From Trichobilharzia szidati (lineage: Eukaryota > Platyhelminthes > Trematoda > Strigeidida > Schistosomatidae), in the NCBI GenBank assembly GCA_944472155.2, contig OX235272.1:80606020-80670019 (forward strand): a stretch of 64,000 bases of DNA, written 5' to 3'. A program made the position numbers and the translations under genes. Shown here piece by piece: positions 22,301 to 34,099 of this stretch. Within the stretch, counting starts at the first letter, position 1. Each line of letters starts with the position of its first letter. The notes below the pieces were generated by a model. It saw only the letters and a program-made list of their open reading frames with translations. It made no database searches and was not told the origin of the DNA.

Positions 22301-22546
22301 TTAAAGTGATTCTGATTCTTCTCATTCTCTCCCGTCTACTCACAGTCACTATTGAAACTCGATGAACTGGCTTCGAAGAACAATGATCCGGGATTGGCTG
22401 ACTTCATCGAGAGTGAATACCTACATGAACAGGAGGATGGAATCAAGCAACTCGCCGACTATGTGACTCAGGCGAAGAGGGTTGGCAGTGGACTGGGTGA
22501 ATATTTGTTCGACAAGTTGACACTGAAGGAGACTGGAATTCACTGA
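19390..22546 (+). CDS. Ferritin heavy-chain-like subunit, gene 2 (Tyr36/Asp116 type)
   Basis: Iron-storage ferroxidase subunit; 176 residues from exon 1 at 19390-19719 and exon 2 at 22346-22546, with GTGAGT donor and CTACTCACAG acceptor. The intron is 2626 bases because a Penelope-like element replaces about 200 bases of its 5' half. Ferroxidase residues Glu25, Tyr32, Glu60, His63, Glu105 and Gln139 are all present. Residue 36 is Tyr and residue 116 Asp. A patch of five substitutions in 12 bases (19524-19535) turns ALPNAA into AFPKAA, while the rest of exon 1 is almost identical to gene 1; this suggests gene conversion from an unseen paralogue. Splicing across the element cannot be confirmed from sequence. 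Confidence 0.94.
19735..21956 (-). mobile_element. Penelope-like element in the intron of ferritin gene 2
   Basis: Antisense to ferritin. Reading on the minus strand from about 21965 down: coiled N-terminal part, a conserved segment [19 protein letters not shown] at about 21005, [12 protein letters not shown], the catalytic WMYVDDTF box near 20540, then SVYRKPTHSNKYLDFRSSYP, typical Penelope reverse transcriptase signatures. The GIY-YIG endonuclease is almost absent. Stops and frame shifts interrupt it. The same element, at the same position and orientation, is in gene 4. Confidence 0.85.
20160..20236 (+). mobile_element. Short CR1-like 3' tail inserted in the Penelope element
   Basis: The sequence TGCTGAAAATTCCAT..ACTGTTTGGAATAAAGC followed by ATT repeats matches the 3' end of the CR1-like elements at 18200-18283 and 48800-48875. 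The corresponding stretch in gene 4 (near 42370) runs through without it, so it arrived after the duplication. Confidence 0.65.
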
Positions 22547-22829
22547 GACTTCCTTCGTTCGAGTCGTTTCCTTTGAATCCCTCCCTGTTGTACAGTGTAA
22601 ATTAGTTTGTATGTATGTATGTATGTATGTCTGTGAGGAGGCTTTGTTGATTTCCGTGTGAAAAAATATACTCTTGCCTAATATGATTATTTCTGTTCAT
22701 CAGCTGCCATGTCACATCACATTTTGAAGGGGAATGTCCAGCTGATAGTTTGTGGGAGGAAGCGAACAGCTGACACAGACGGATAGTGCAGGTGTATTCG
22801 TGAGGCTGAATGAAGGTGTGTAAATTTCA
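22547..22829 (+). repeat. Partial block C of ferritin gene 2
   Basis: Closely matches 3987-4265, including the ATGT run, until the assembly gap. Whether the small ORF followed is unknown. Confidence 0.75.
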
Positions 22830-23329
22830 NNNNNNNNNNNNNNNNNNNNNNNNNNNNNNNNNNNNNNNNNNNNNNNNNNNNNNNNNNNNNNNNNNNNNNN
22901 NNNNNNNNNNNNNNNNNNNNNNNNNNNNNNNNNNNNNNNNNNNNNNNNNNNNNNNNNNNNNNNNNNNNNNNNNNNNNNNNNNNNNNNNNNNNNNNNNNNN
23001 NNNNNNNNNNNNNNNNNNNNNNNNNNNNNNNNNNNNNNNNNNNNNNNNNNNNNNNNNNNNNNNNNNNNNNNNNNNNNNNNNNNNNNNNNNNNNNNNNNNN
23101 NNNNNNNNNNNNNNNNNNNNNNNNNNNNNNNNNNNNNNNNNNNNNNNNNNNNNNNNNNNNNNNNNNNNNNNNNNNNNNNNNNNNNNNNNNNNNNNNNNNN
23201 NNNNNNNNNNNNNNNNNNNNNNNNNNNNNNNNNNNNNNNNNNNNNNNNNNNNNNNNNNNNNNNNNNNNNNNNNNNNNNNNNNNNNNNNNNNNNNNNNNNN
23301 NNNNNNNNNNNNNNNNNNNNNNNNNNNNN
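22830..23329. other. Assembly gap (500 N)
   Basis: Unresolved bases. Sequence on the two sides does not continue block C, so a repeat junction is hidden here. Confidence 0.99.
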
Positions 23330-23740
23330 CATTCATCAACAGCTGTAATCGCTCAATCCTACTCAAGATCAGATGGCCGGCCAGAAAAGATCAACCAAAC
23401 AATGTATCTATAACAATGAACGAACCAACCAGGAACCGATTGTACAAGAAATATGCAGGGAAAAATGGAGGTGGATTGGCTATACCGTGAGAACACAAAT
23501 CATTAAGTGACATCAAAAGGCCAGGCTCTCTATCCCTCAAGTGGAACCCAAATGGAAAGTGGCGAGTTGGTCGTCAGTGCGAGAGTGACATGGAGGAGGA
23601 GGTGACGCGAAGAGGAGATGAAAGCATGTGGGCAGACGTGGAGCCCGGTGGAAACGTTAGCGGAGAACTGAAAGTAATACAGACGTTTGGCTGAAGCCCT
23701 ATGTTCCTCTAGGAACTAAAGGAAATAATAATAAATAATA
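23330..23740 (+). mobile_element. 3' end of an RTE-like non-LTR retrotransposon
   Basis: Plus-strand fragments read EKWRWIGYTVRTQI, LKWNPNGKWRVGRQCESD and EEEVTRRGDESMWADVE, matching the order WRWIGHTLR, LTWNPEGKRKRGRP, DMKRM..W at the C-terminus of RTE-like polyproteins. It ends with TTCCTCTAGGAACTAAAGG and AATAAT repeats, like a short 3' tail. Frame shifts show it is dead; its left part is lost in the gap. Confidence 0.6.
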
Positions 23741-26639
23741 TGTCAGTTGAAGCTTGACAATTCATCTAGACACTAGTTAACAATTATAACCCGCGGGTAA
23801 AGACTTTTTCGTTTTGATTTGTGACATCTGTGTAAATTGCAAGCAGTTATGTTTACCATGCTAGTGTATTTGGAGTATTTCATGATAAGAATTTATTTTT
23901 TTAAAAACAACAACTCATAATGCAGCCGTTATTCATATTACAAAGAAAATACATTGACACCATATCATTCATCAAGTTAATGTGATCATGCTTTTTTCTT
24001 CAAGTAATTTTGCTTCAAAAATAATTACTATCGACTAAGTGGATACACTTACACATGCACAATATTCTAACAATAGTTTTAGAAAATATAGAATCAAAGT
24101 GAAAATAAACCTCCCACAGAAGATAGTGTATCTGATCAGACGATATGACAGATTAGTCTTTATTTCACAGAAGAATTGCTTACTAATTGAATCTTGTCAT
24201 AGTCTGTTTACAATTTCATCGATTCCGTCTCAAACAGGTATGCCTAGATCTCTCTGTTTATACATAAAGCGAAAAAGGAAAGCATTTATGTGTTAAATAC
24301 GTGGTAGTCGGTGAGGACGAAATATTATTTGCGTCTAGACATTTGAAATGATCGAGTGGTATATGACGTTAGCGTTAAGAATGCTAAAAGGCATGAGACA
24401 AGTAAACTGTAAAATAAGAATTACTAACGGCTATGAGTATTTTATGTTTTACTCAGTAACAAAAATATCAGGAGATACAGAGAATGAATGATTGACTACT
24501 TTAAAGTTGACTGATATATATCGAGCAACAAGCACATATTTTGAATATTTGTTCCAAATCGTTTAAATAAACCAGTAAATAAATAAATAAATGAAAGAAA
24601 CTGTGGTAAGTTTGAATTTAGAGTATATTGTCATGCTGCTATAAGAATGAGTGATATGTAGAGTAAAAATAAGAAAGAACAAGAGGCCTCAGTACTAAAA
24701 GCCATTTATGCCTCAAACTGTAAGACGTATTGAAGAATGGCCAGTATGGATGATCCCACTTATTAGTGAATTGATTAAAATTACTTTTATGCTGATTGTA
24801 ACTGAATTTTTGAAACTTTGAGAGAAATACAAAAGAAGTAGTCAGGTTAGAAGAGAGCGTTAGAGACAGTGTGGTGTGTTTTTCCCTTAACACTGAAATC
24901 ATAAGACCAATGAGATACTGGTAAAATTTGTGCTCGAAGAATGTGTTACGTGATGTAAGCTGTAATCTAGGCGGGCTGACTGATTGGAGGTTAGAAAAGA
25001 GGTAGAAGTTGGCATGACGTAATAAGTGTGAGGTAATGAAGGAACTACTTCTCAGATGTACGTTGAATATCCATTTCAAATTCAATGAACAATTCTATGT
25101 GCCTATGGATTATTTTTTGGGTCCACTCCTAGTTAACTGCTTCATGGCTTTTCTCATTAAAACATCCTTGATGCATTGGTCAGTCAACTGCACCTATGTA
25201 GGAGATATGTAGGTGATGCATCCTATCCTCATGGAAGAGAGCTTACAATGACAGACAAGGCTTTTAACTACAGCAACTCTGAAAAAGGCTTTCAGTACAG
25301 TCGGCTGTGAAACAGTTCGCAAATCTTACAATACCACGGAGTGTAGGGCCGCTGACTTCCTCTGTGATAACTCATTCCAAGCTGTTCAGATAGGAACTTT
25401 ACCGAAGAGCATTAAATAAAGACAAGAGCAGGATTGACTGTCTGCTGCCACCAGTGACTTAAATTATTGGTCATGCCGCTAAATCCCTGCACTCTGAACT
25501 TAAAAAGTGTATAATAGGGAATAAGAGAGAGAATTTCATTCAGGCATATCACATCTTCCTACATAGGTCAAATCAGCAATAAATGATTTCACAACCTCAC
25601 TGCGAATTTCAGTCTAGTACTTTCAAATTCTCTCCGATCTATTACTGCTTCAGTTAAATGTATTCCACCTAGAAGATAGTAGCCTGGTATTCATATCCAC
25701 GTCAAATGGCAATCCTTCACAGCCTCCTAGAGAACAGTGTACCCATCAGCTTACATTCTACTTGTGACTTCATTATTACTGGCAATATCCCCTCAGCTAG
25801 TGAGAGGAGTCCAAAAAAGTGAATTTCCTTCAAAACCCTGAACTACACTCATGATTCAGACACCTATCTAACTACTGGAGGTGGAACAGATGGTTTTTGG
25901 AAAGTGTATTCGTGAAACCACCGATGAAGCTTTACAGCAGAAATATTTGTTTCCACTCTTATGAACTGGACTTTTATTAGTCTACTCCAGTCAGATGAAA
26001 GTCTCTGACATTCCAAAACACTAACTTAGAACATGGGTATTCAAGTAAGCACTTCGTGATCAATATTCACTTACTACAGACTGGTCAGCTAGGTTGTATC
26101 ATTAGCTCTCATACAATAAAGATAGCACACAGGCTGATATTGGCTAAGCGAGTTCCAAACAAATAACCAACTTTTCAAATTTTATCGACATACAATGAGT
26201 CGTATACGCCTTCATGTTTCCAGACTATAATTCACCTCGTGATGACAACCGAAGCATTTTCAATGATACACAATAACTGAAAATACCTTCATTTATCTCT
26301 TAGCGACTGCAGAATACCTTGGGGGATATACTGTTCAATGACATCGATAGTTTATAATATAACATGACACTAAGTTGTATTCACTAGTATAATATAAGAT
26401 GCCTAACATAAAAAGGGGCAGATTGGTGAGAGATGACATCAATCGAGTCATTCAGAATTCAGTCGCTCAAAGTCCAATATATACGGTGTGACCGAGAATA
26501 AGGAAAATCACTTTGCACAATGATAACAAGTTAGAATGAAAAAGAACAAGGAGCTACAGAGAATGATATGTTACTGTATTTAGCACTAATGTATGGTCAG
26601 CTTCCCGAACAAACAAACGTTGACGAATCAGAACTGAAG
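23741..26639. other. AT-rich DNA without recognisable gene
   Basis: The longest frame (24639-25085, minus, 148 codons) is rich in Phe, Ser and Leu with no motif and no counterpart in the window. AAATAAATAAATAAAT near 24575 could be the tail of an unrecognised non-LTR copy. Nothing else supported. Confidence 0.5.
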
Positions 26640-27425
26640 CCAGAAGTTAGCCAACAAACTGGAAATGGTGTCAGGTGTTTTCGTAATGAGTAACACTGTC
26701 ATGTCCAGATAAATGCCTAGTCAGCTCCTTACTAAATTTGAACCGAAAGTCTTCATCACTCTGTAAGAGCTTTGCAGATACTCATTTATCTAATTCATTC
26801 AATCTCAGGAATACATGTTTATGAACTACAGAGAAATTAAAATTCACTTGAGTATTGCAGAAGCAGTAGATATAACCAACCGTGCTCCAATGACGACAAA
26901 AAAAAACTGGTGGAAACAAATATTTAATTGTCACCTGTGGATGGAAACTGTGAAACCACATGTACTTGCATAATTGTACCTATAATCGTTCTATTTAAAA
27001 TTCGTCAAGTTATATGAGACTTCCATAATGAATCTCAGCTGACCACGCACTGCAAGATTGTATTCCTCATAAACAACACTTTATATTCCAAAATAAATAA
27101 ATAAATAAATCCAGTATTTAAGAAGAAATTCACCATACTTCTCCACAAACAAACGAAATGCGAAATTAATCTGGGTGATTTTAGAATCAGCGAAAATACC
27201 ACACAAAGATTAACATCCAAATGATCTACTTATCCGGTATAGCAAATAACGCAGTGATCATCAGAAACCCTCTAACATCAAAAACCAAAAATACAACGAC
27301 AGGTCTATGTCAATCGCCAAACTGCCGCCGGATATCACAAAATAGAATAATATACTCAGAAAATAATGCGAGAGATGCCTGATAATGTAAAGGTGATATA
27401 AACAGCAAAATTATTACTGCCACAA
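26640..27425 (-). repeat. Old, diverged block C
   Basis: Matches blocks C in pieces: GTAATGAGTAACACTGTC, CCAGATAAAT and TACTAAATTTG near 26680-26745 parallel 58140-58200, and AAATTAACAAAGCCTCCTCAC at 27427 parallels the 3' UTR of the other genes. It sits directly downstream of the ferritin exon relic. Confidence 0.6.
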
Positions 27426-27481
27426 AAATTAACAAAGCCTCCTCACAAACAAACTAATATACACTGCACTCGAATGAAATC

Positions 27482-27590
27482 TCAGTGTATTTGAGACTCG
27501 TTCAGTGCCAATCTTCCAAACCAATATTAACCGAATACAATTCGAACACTCTTCACCTCAGTCAAACAGTTAACGAGTTGCTAAATTACA
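27482..27590 (-). pseudogene. Ferritin exon 2 relic (seventh copy)
   Basis: On the minus strand, about 34 codons align without gaps to the end of ferritin: QL..C.T..KSV..VFG, an in-frame TAA where Glu precedes YLFDK, a corrupted YLFDK, then LALNES.IH and the stop at the ferritin position. The 3' UTR match just beyond confirms it. Upstream the match fades after about 27590 and no exon 1 was found. A dead, older member of the cluster. Confidence 0.8.
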
Positions 27591-27719
27591 TCATACTCGG
27601 TTGCGTCGAGCTAATGAAGTGGTGTACACTGTATCACTCAGATAGGGGATCCCAATCAGTGCAGGCCACATGATTTCTGGCTGGCCAGCAACTTCGTCCA
27701 ACCGGTGATACAACAAATC

Positions 27720-28145
27720 TAATTCACAATCTGTAAATCGGTTAGCAATTCGCAGTTTACGCAGTTCGAGTGGTGAAATTTCACTGCAGTTTGTTGTGGA
27801 AACCTAGTCAGAAATGATCCAGTATCTGAGCGGAGTCAAACTGGGTACACTGCGGATCAGCTTGGCCCGAAACAAGCGAAACTGTCCCTCCGTGATTAGA
27901 CCACCTCGATCTTGCTGGCCAGGAAACACTACTGGGTGGTATGAGTAGGATGGAACTACTCATTTCAAACAATAAACAGTATACAGTTTTCTGTATATTG
28001 GCTTGCTCTATTTATTACCATTCATGCGATCAAGCAGATCACACACTGTGATCGGGATAGCTTGGTTTCCACAAAAAACTATGATAAAATTTCACCACAC
28101 AAGTGTGTAGATTGCAAGATCCTAATTGAATGCAAATTGTGAATG
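27720..28145. mobile_element. Element with long imperfect terminal inverted repeats
   Basis: The left arm (27720-27807) and the right arm (28053-28145) are inverted copies of each other: ATTCACAAT at the outer ends, GTGGTGAAATTT in the middle, TTGTGGAAACC at the inner ends, with mismatches between. The interior of about 245 bases has no ORF of note. Compatible with a non-autonomous DNA transposon or a fold-back of a retroelement tail; the size of any target duplication is unclear. Confidence 0.5.
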
Positions 28146-28639
28146 CACGAAACGCAATAACGAAGATCACAGACCAATATGTAGCCCATCATCACTCCCC
28201 AGCACAAAATACAGTCAAGACACTAGGTCTGACAGAATCTCAAATTCTCAGCATACACACAGATTTCTGAAATACAAACCAGAAACAGAAGACTACACCA
28301 GACATCGCCCCAAAGACGTAGTTCTACTAGACATTTACGTTAATCCAGCAAACTGTAATTGATACACACCACTGGAATCAAAGCTAACAAATAAATCCAG
28401 TGGTGAAGATGAAACTAATCACTATTCTTCAAAAACAAGCAACTGGAAATTGTGTCAGCTGATTTCAGAATGAGTATAAATATCGCGATAAGATAAGAGT
28501 CTACACAAGGTCACTCTCAGGCAATTCAGCAGTCGAAATAATGCTCAGTTGTAATCTCCCATCGACAACTTGATGGAAAATGATGACTTCTCTCATTCAC
28601 TAGCCTGCCCTAATGAGTTGTTCAAAAATATGTAGCTGA
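28146..28639. other. No gene recognised
   Basis: A 78-codon frame at 28126-28362 shows no motif. Around 28440-28500 a TGATTTCAGAATGAGTAT stretch echoes block C, suggesting a rearranged fragment. Confidence 0.4.
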
Positions 28640-29140
28640 AACTGGTTTCAGCTGATTTCACAGTGATCAGAACTGTCAAGATCAGACAAATATCTAGTCG
28701 ACACTACACTAAATTTGAAATTGATGAATTCAGCACATAACAAAAGAATCGATTCCCACTAAACCAGTCTCACTTGCATGCGTGCATAAAATAAATTTCA
28801 AAGTGAGGCCAAAATCACAGCGGTAGGTAAGTAATTTATTCACAGCTGATACATTCCCACCCCCAATCAGATTCAGTCTTGTGGGTGAATGCACTGACAG
28901 AGGTATTCACTAGTCTACAGCCATCAGTCAACAAGATATAACTACACTTAATACACTCCAAGATAAGCCTGATGAACAAAAGCTAATAAAAATATACTTA
29001 AATTATAATAATTACTATTAAAATATATTTAGCATGGAAATTAACAAAGCCTCCTCACATACATACATACATACAAACTAATATACACTGTACAACAGGG
29101 AGGGATTCAAAGGAAACGAACGACTCGAACGAAGGAAGTC
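28640..29140 (-). repeat. Diverged block C of ferritin gene 3
   Basis: Contains the 3' UTR with a short ATAC/ATGT run at 29060 and further match near 28660-28730. More diverged than the blocks C of genes 1, 4, 5 and 6; the small ORF is not found. Confidence 0.6.
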
Positions 29141-30282
29141 TCAGTGAATTCCAGCCTCCTTCAGTGTCAACTTGTCGAACAAATATTCACCCAGTCCACT
29201 GCCAACCCTCTTCGCCTGAGTCACATAGTCGGCGAGTTGCTTGATTCCATCCTCCTGTTCATGTAGGTATTCACTCTCGATGAAGTCAGCCAATCCCGGA
29301 TCATTGTTCTTCGAAGCCAGTTCATGGAGTTTCAATAGTGACTGTGAGTAGACGGGAGAGAATGAGAAGAATCAGAATCACTTTAATAATAATAATAATG
29401 ATAATAATAATAACAATAATAATAATAGCAATAAATTGAAGTAGACTGCATGAACTAATTGAAACGCTGGAGTGATAGCTCACGACCATAAATTTGTGTG
29501 TGTGTCCCTGTGTATGTGAGTATCTGCATGTGTGATGGATAGATGTAAGAATGATGTCAATCGATGAGGTTAGTTGACTCCCGTGCAAAATATTCACCAT
29601 TAGGGAATTCGATAACTTCGACTAGCAGGAAATCGTCATTTAATAAAAGCTCACTCGAGTGTGTATACTCGAGTGAATAATATTCAGCAACAGAGCTCAC
29701 TTCGACAGATAAGTGTTTCCAGTGAGAATTGAAGACACTTTATAAGACATATATCACAGACGAATTCCGACATCTGAATGTTCGTAGTCTTCTCAACTCA
29801 GACCACAGTCCTATGCACTTAAACAGGTTAATTCAAATGAATGGAATAGATCAAGTGGATGGATCAACAAAATTAACACAAACAACACCAACACAACCAC
29901 AGCAATCATCAACATCAACATCATCATCAGTATCGCTGACTGATTCACTCACCTCATTCACTGCCTTCTCCATTGCAAGAGCTGTCATCATCGCATCCTC
30001 AACACCTGTGAACTCCGTCTTACATGGAGCCTTTATCTCACTGTACTCAACACGACCACCACGCTTGTTCACATACTTCGCCAATTTCTCAGCGTGCTCA
30101 CGTTCCTCGAGTGACGCGTTTCGGAAGAATTCAGCTGCATTGGGAAGGGCGACATCATCTCGATCGAAGTAGGTGGAGAATGCCATGTAGTCGTATGCAG
30201 CCTGCAATTCCATGTTGATCTGTTTGTTCAGCGCATCTTCACATTCCTTGGTGAAATTCTGTCTGGCTCGTGATTCACTCAT
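29141..30282 (-). CDS. Ferritin heavy-chain-like subunit, gene 3 (Ser36/His116 type)
   Basis: Iron-storage ferroxidase subunit, 176 residues. Exon 1 is 29953-30282 and exon 2 is 29141-29341 on the minus strand; the intron is 611 bases with consensus ends. All six ferroxidase residues are kept. Residues 36 and 116 are Ser and His as in gene 1. Private changes are Glu at 82 (Asp elsewhere) and Ala in the C-terminal KEAGIH (KETGIH elsewhere). The ATG is the first in frame; an upstream extension would start at TTG. The 3' half of the intron carries a GT-rich run and ATT repeats before the pyrimidine tract at the acceptor. Confidence 0.96.
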
Positions 30283-31250
30283 TCTGCTGGTTGACACTGA
30301 AAGCACAATGACAACCAATGACTGATTCAGTCAGTCTGAGTTGATTTGTGGCTTTTATTCTTTCTGGACAAGCATTCACATGATCAGAGTAATTCACGTA
30401 TACAGTGAAGTGAAGTGAAGTGTGTGAAAGAGGAGAGAGAGAGAGTGAATCACGTTGTGTGAGTTGTATTCATTTGAGGTCAGTAGTGGTGTGAGTGAGT
30501 GATCTAATTGGTGTTTTCTTACGTGTGTGTTTTTGTGTACGTGAGTGTTAGTGTGTGATTGTGATGGTGATTGGAAGGTGAAGCAGCTAGCTGATTCATC
30601 ATGTTTTCACGTACTTTCACGTACACATGTGAAATTTTCACAACCATTTGGTTCTGTAATATCACCGATTGGTTTTCGTGTTTCTTCAATGCGAAATGCG
30701 TAATCTGATTTTGTCGTATTTTCAGAAGATGACTTTCACAAATTAGAATTCGATCTTGTGGAATGATTGTGTAGTTTTGTTGTGATTTGATCCACACCTG
30801 AGCACTCACTCGTTTGTGTGACTGAGTAGAATAAATTATGACTGGGCTAGGTGAGTTGTGTTTGGGGTGGAGGTTTCGGTGAGGGTAATTAGGTGGATTT
30901 GTTTTATACCACACTGAAGTGATCACTTCTGAGACTACTGAGAATTCCACTCTCCATTCTCAACGATTCACTCTACTGAACACTCAGTAATTCATGTCAC
31001 ATTCTGTATTCACTCACACGCAATACAAATGATTCTTCACACAACACTAGTTCACTCTCACTGAATCACTAGTATCATGTTGACATGTGAAATGATCACA
31101 TCTCGCATGAATTCGACTGTTATCATGAAACATCTGATGAAATTCATCCACTTATGCATAGGAGGAGGCGAGCAGAGATCTATTCAGAAAGGTGATTTTT
31201 CGTATGAACGACTTCATCTGTGTGTGATGAGTTCACACATCTCATATGGC
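30283..31250 (-). promoter_or_regulatory. Ferritin gene 3 upstream block B and promoter
   Basis: On the minus strand: tandem gtacgtgaaa motifs near 30607-30626, GT-rich run, GA/CT tract near 30430, ACTTC repeats, TATACGTGAA near 30393, and the TATA-like box (CTTTTATT on plus) at 30352-30359. A 14-base insertion near 30310 alters the leader relative to genes 1 and 2. Confidence 0.6.
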
Positions 31251-31371
31251 TAACTTGTTCGTTGTATGCTCGTTGTTCGGAGTATTCTATCCTGAGCAAG
31301 GGATAAACTATCGTTTTGTTTTCACCACTGTGGATATCTTCCTTAATCTTATTGTTTTGTTATTTTCTGGC

Positions 31372-33610
31372 TAGTTGTTTGGAAACGCGTATTAGGACAC
31401 TGGAACCTTTGTTTTCAATAGCTGGAGTATCGGCAGTCTTCTCTGATTTGTGGTCATTCGCTATGGAGTGACTTGTGATAAAGTTGTCTGCTAGTATGTG
31501 TTCAACTACGCACAAATTCTACGCATTCACCGCCTCTGTATACACGAAGCGCTAAACAAAACACAAGAAAAAATATTTTGTATTCAAAATTCTCTTTCCA
31601 CTTCCCTTATCCAACCTTGGTATTATTCATTCCGAATTTTTTTAATTTCACTCCACTTCACTTTTGTTTTGTCTCTATTCTTATCCTCCTCCTCATCATC
31701 ATGATCATCATCGTGTGATTCTGCTTTTCGACAGTACTCGACCCATATTATATATACGTCTTCATATGGTCTACTTACCTTGTGGTCCAACTACCAGCTC
31801 CCCCGCCTCCCTAGACAGTCACTGCTTGTCCTACTTCTTCTTTCTTCCTAAAACGCTTATGCAGGTTTCTGTCAACATCACTTCCAGAGAGTCCCATACA
31901 GTGGTCTTCCATGCGGATTTCCTTGGTGATGACACGCAATATCTTCGAATTTGCTCAGATGACAGCAGCAGTGAATGTTTCCATCATGGCTTCCTCCTTC
32001 AGTTTGTGGATGTTGATTTTGAATTGTGGTTTGGCTACAGCTTCTTTGAAGGCTTTCAGCTCAACTCTGGAAGTTTTTCGTACTATATAATAATGTGAAC
32101 CTGCATCTGCTCTTCTCCATCTTGTATCTAACACACATTCTTGAGGCTGAGGTGACGTCAACCTGAGTTGTAGTTTATCCATCGTGTGAAACCTATGTCG
32201 TCTTGTTCATGTCCTTGCGCTTGTACACGCAGTCTCCAGTCAGGAAATAGTTAAAGAAGTCGAAGAAGTCAATGAAGTGTTCGCCGTTGTCAGTCATACC
32301 TCCAAAAGTCTATTGACACACGATGAGTTCTCTCCCATTCACGCATTTACATTGCTCATAAGAGGGATTTTGATATCACCATCTCCTTGGAGTCTTGTCC
32401 ATCACTGTTTGCAGATGTCTGTAGAAGTTCTACTTCTCCTCTGTGATCTGCGTTGCTTGAGTCGTGAGGAACAGCTCGGCGAAATCGCCATCCACACACT
32501 CAGGTATACCGATGACATACACAAGCTTCGAATTATATCCTCATTCAACTACCACAATGACAGACACTTCAACTTGCTCCAGTGAATAATAGGATTCATG
32601 TCGGAAATGTCGTTGTATGATGGAGAATGACATTGTTAGGCGAATGCTTTCAAAGTCATTCGATTGAGATACACATAAAAAACAGTTTGTCAACTTAGAT
32701 ATCCAGATCCCTCTAGTTATTCACTGTGAGTATCGCGAACTCATGTGACTGAAATTCCGGGCTGAATAATAAGGTGATCTGAAGAGTGAGAAGACATGGA
32801 CTTTCATTTTTCGTGAATGCTAGGTTGTGGGAGATAAGAATGCGTTGTTTGATGCTAAGAAATGCATAAGCGACGATGATGTGAGTAAATCGATGAAACA
32901 TCGAAGAGGACATGTGTGTATTTATTGATTTCACCAGTCCACATGAACAGAAAATCAGTGGACAAATTCCAGTAGAATTCGCCTCACCAGCGGAATCCTC
33001 GAAATTAATTACTGAGATTAGGTATGCACAGAACAACTTACATAGTTGTTAGGAACAGAATAATAGATAAGATGATGATGATGACTGAGACCACGTCGAT
33101 AAGCGAGGCAGAATGGGAAGGAACTAGTGGTGGATTCAGCTGTCATTCCCATCATCATCATCATCATCATCTTGATTACTTGTGAAAACTGTGAAGACCT
33201 GGCACACCATCAATGAATTTCCTTTTGCAACATCGCGATTCACAGGGAAGAGAACTAGGAATCGCGGAACTACCAAAAGTACAGAGATAAGGCATTGTGG
33301 AATCATACTCCAATTCGAGTATGCAATGAACAAGTTAGTCACATTAGATATGTGTTCATCACACACAGATAAAGTCGTTCATTCGAAAAATCACCTCTAC
33401 GAGTAAGATCTATAAGAAAGAGCAGAATAAGATACCTATCCACTAGCAATAAACAACACTACTCAACATCAATGGGAGAAATGTGAAGGAAATTGTCTAT
33501 TTCACGTTCTTCAGCAGTATCGTTTCAACCACGGACGGCATGGATGAGGACGTCACAGTCAGCCAGCCAGTCAGGATCGGGGAAAGAAGACAAGTGTTCA
33601 TTGTTCAATC
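31372..33610 (+). repeat. Block F, copy 3
   Basis: Matches 1-1976 in the same orientation and extends about 200 bases further (33410-33610), a part shared with 14960-15170 in copy 2. Its start faces ferritin gene 3 across a 120-base linker that copy 2 also has (18350-18430). It holds the uninterrupted site for the CR1-like insertion of copy 2. Confidence 0.8.
31850..32585 (-). pseudogene. Decayed RTE-like endonuclease region, copy 3
   Basis: Best preserved of three copies: the minus-strand frame 31955-32182 reads DTRWRRADAGSHYYIV then KPQFKINIHKLKEEAM, paralleling the R-RGAD..SDHHL end of RTE endonucleases and the linker that follows. Other parts are broken. Confidence 0.5.
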
Positions 33611-34099
33611 ATATTTTAGGTCTACCAACTTTTCATTTTTTCATTTTTGTCTATTCAATTTGTATACTCTTCCTTATTAGGTTAATTCTTATTATTACTA
33701 CTCTCACTTTTAATTGTCCTCGGTATTATTTCACTTCTTCCACTTGTCATTCTAAATCAATTCCTTTTTACAACATTAAATTCTATGCTATTAAATTTCA
33801 CACAATATTACGTAACTTCTTTATTTTATTCGATTTGTCTACTAATCTTATAATTGCACACCCTTTTTCAAGTTCTATCCATCCTATGAATTATTCTATA
33901 TATGACATTAATTTGCTTTGCCACTTGACATTTAACAATGATTATAATCACAAACATTTTAGTTTTAATTGCATTTCATATTATTATTACTATTATTATT
34001 ATTTTATGCATTCACACCTATGTTTCAATTCCCTCACCGGATATAACCTCTTAAAAACCATATATATACGATTGTACAGCTTGATGATAAATTCGTTGA
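33611..34099. other. AT-rich insert between block F and LTR-A copy 2
   Basis: Strongly T-rich on the plus strand with an ATT run near 33985. It replaces the part of the LTR that should continue at 34100. Possibly a retroelement 3' UTR; not identified. Confidence 0.35.

Noticed and set aside
22810..23490. Long frames across the first gap
   Set aside because: They consist mostly of unknown residues translated from N.
24639..25085. Possible 148-residue protein
   Set aside because: No motif, no conserved neighbour, biased composition typical of an AT-rich chance frame.
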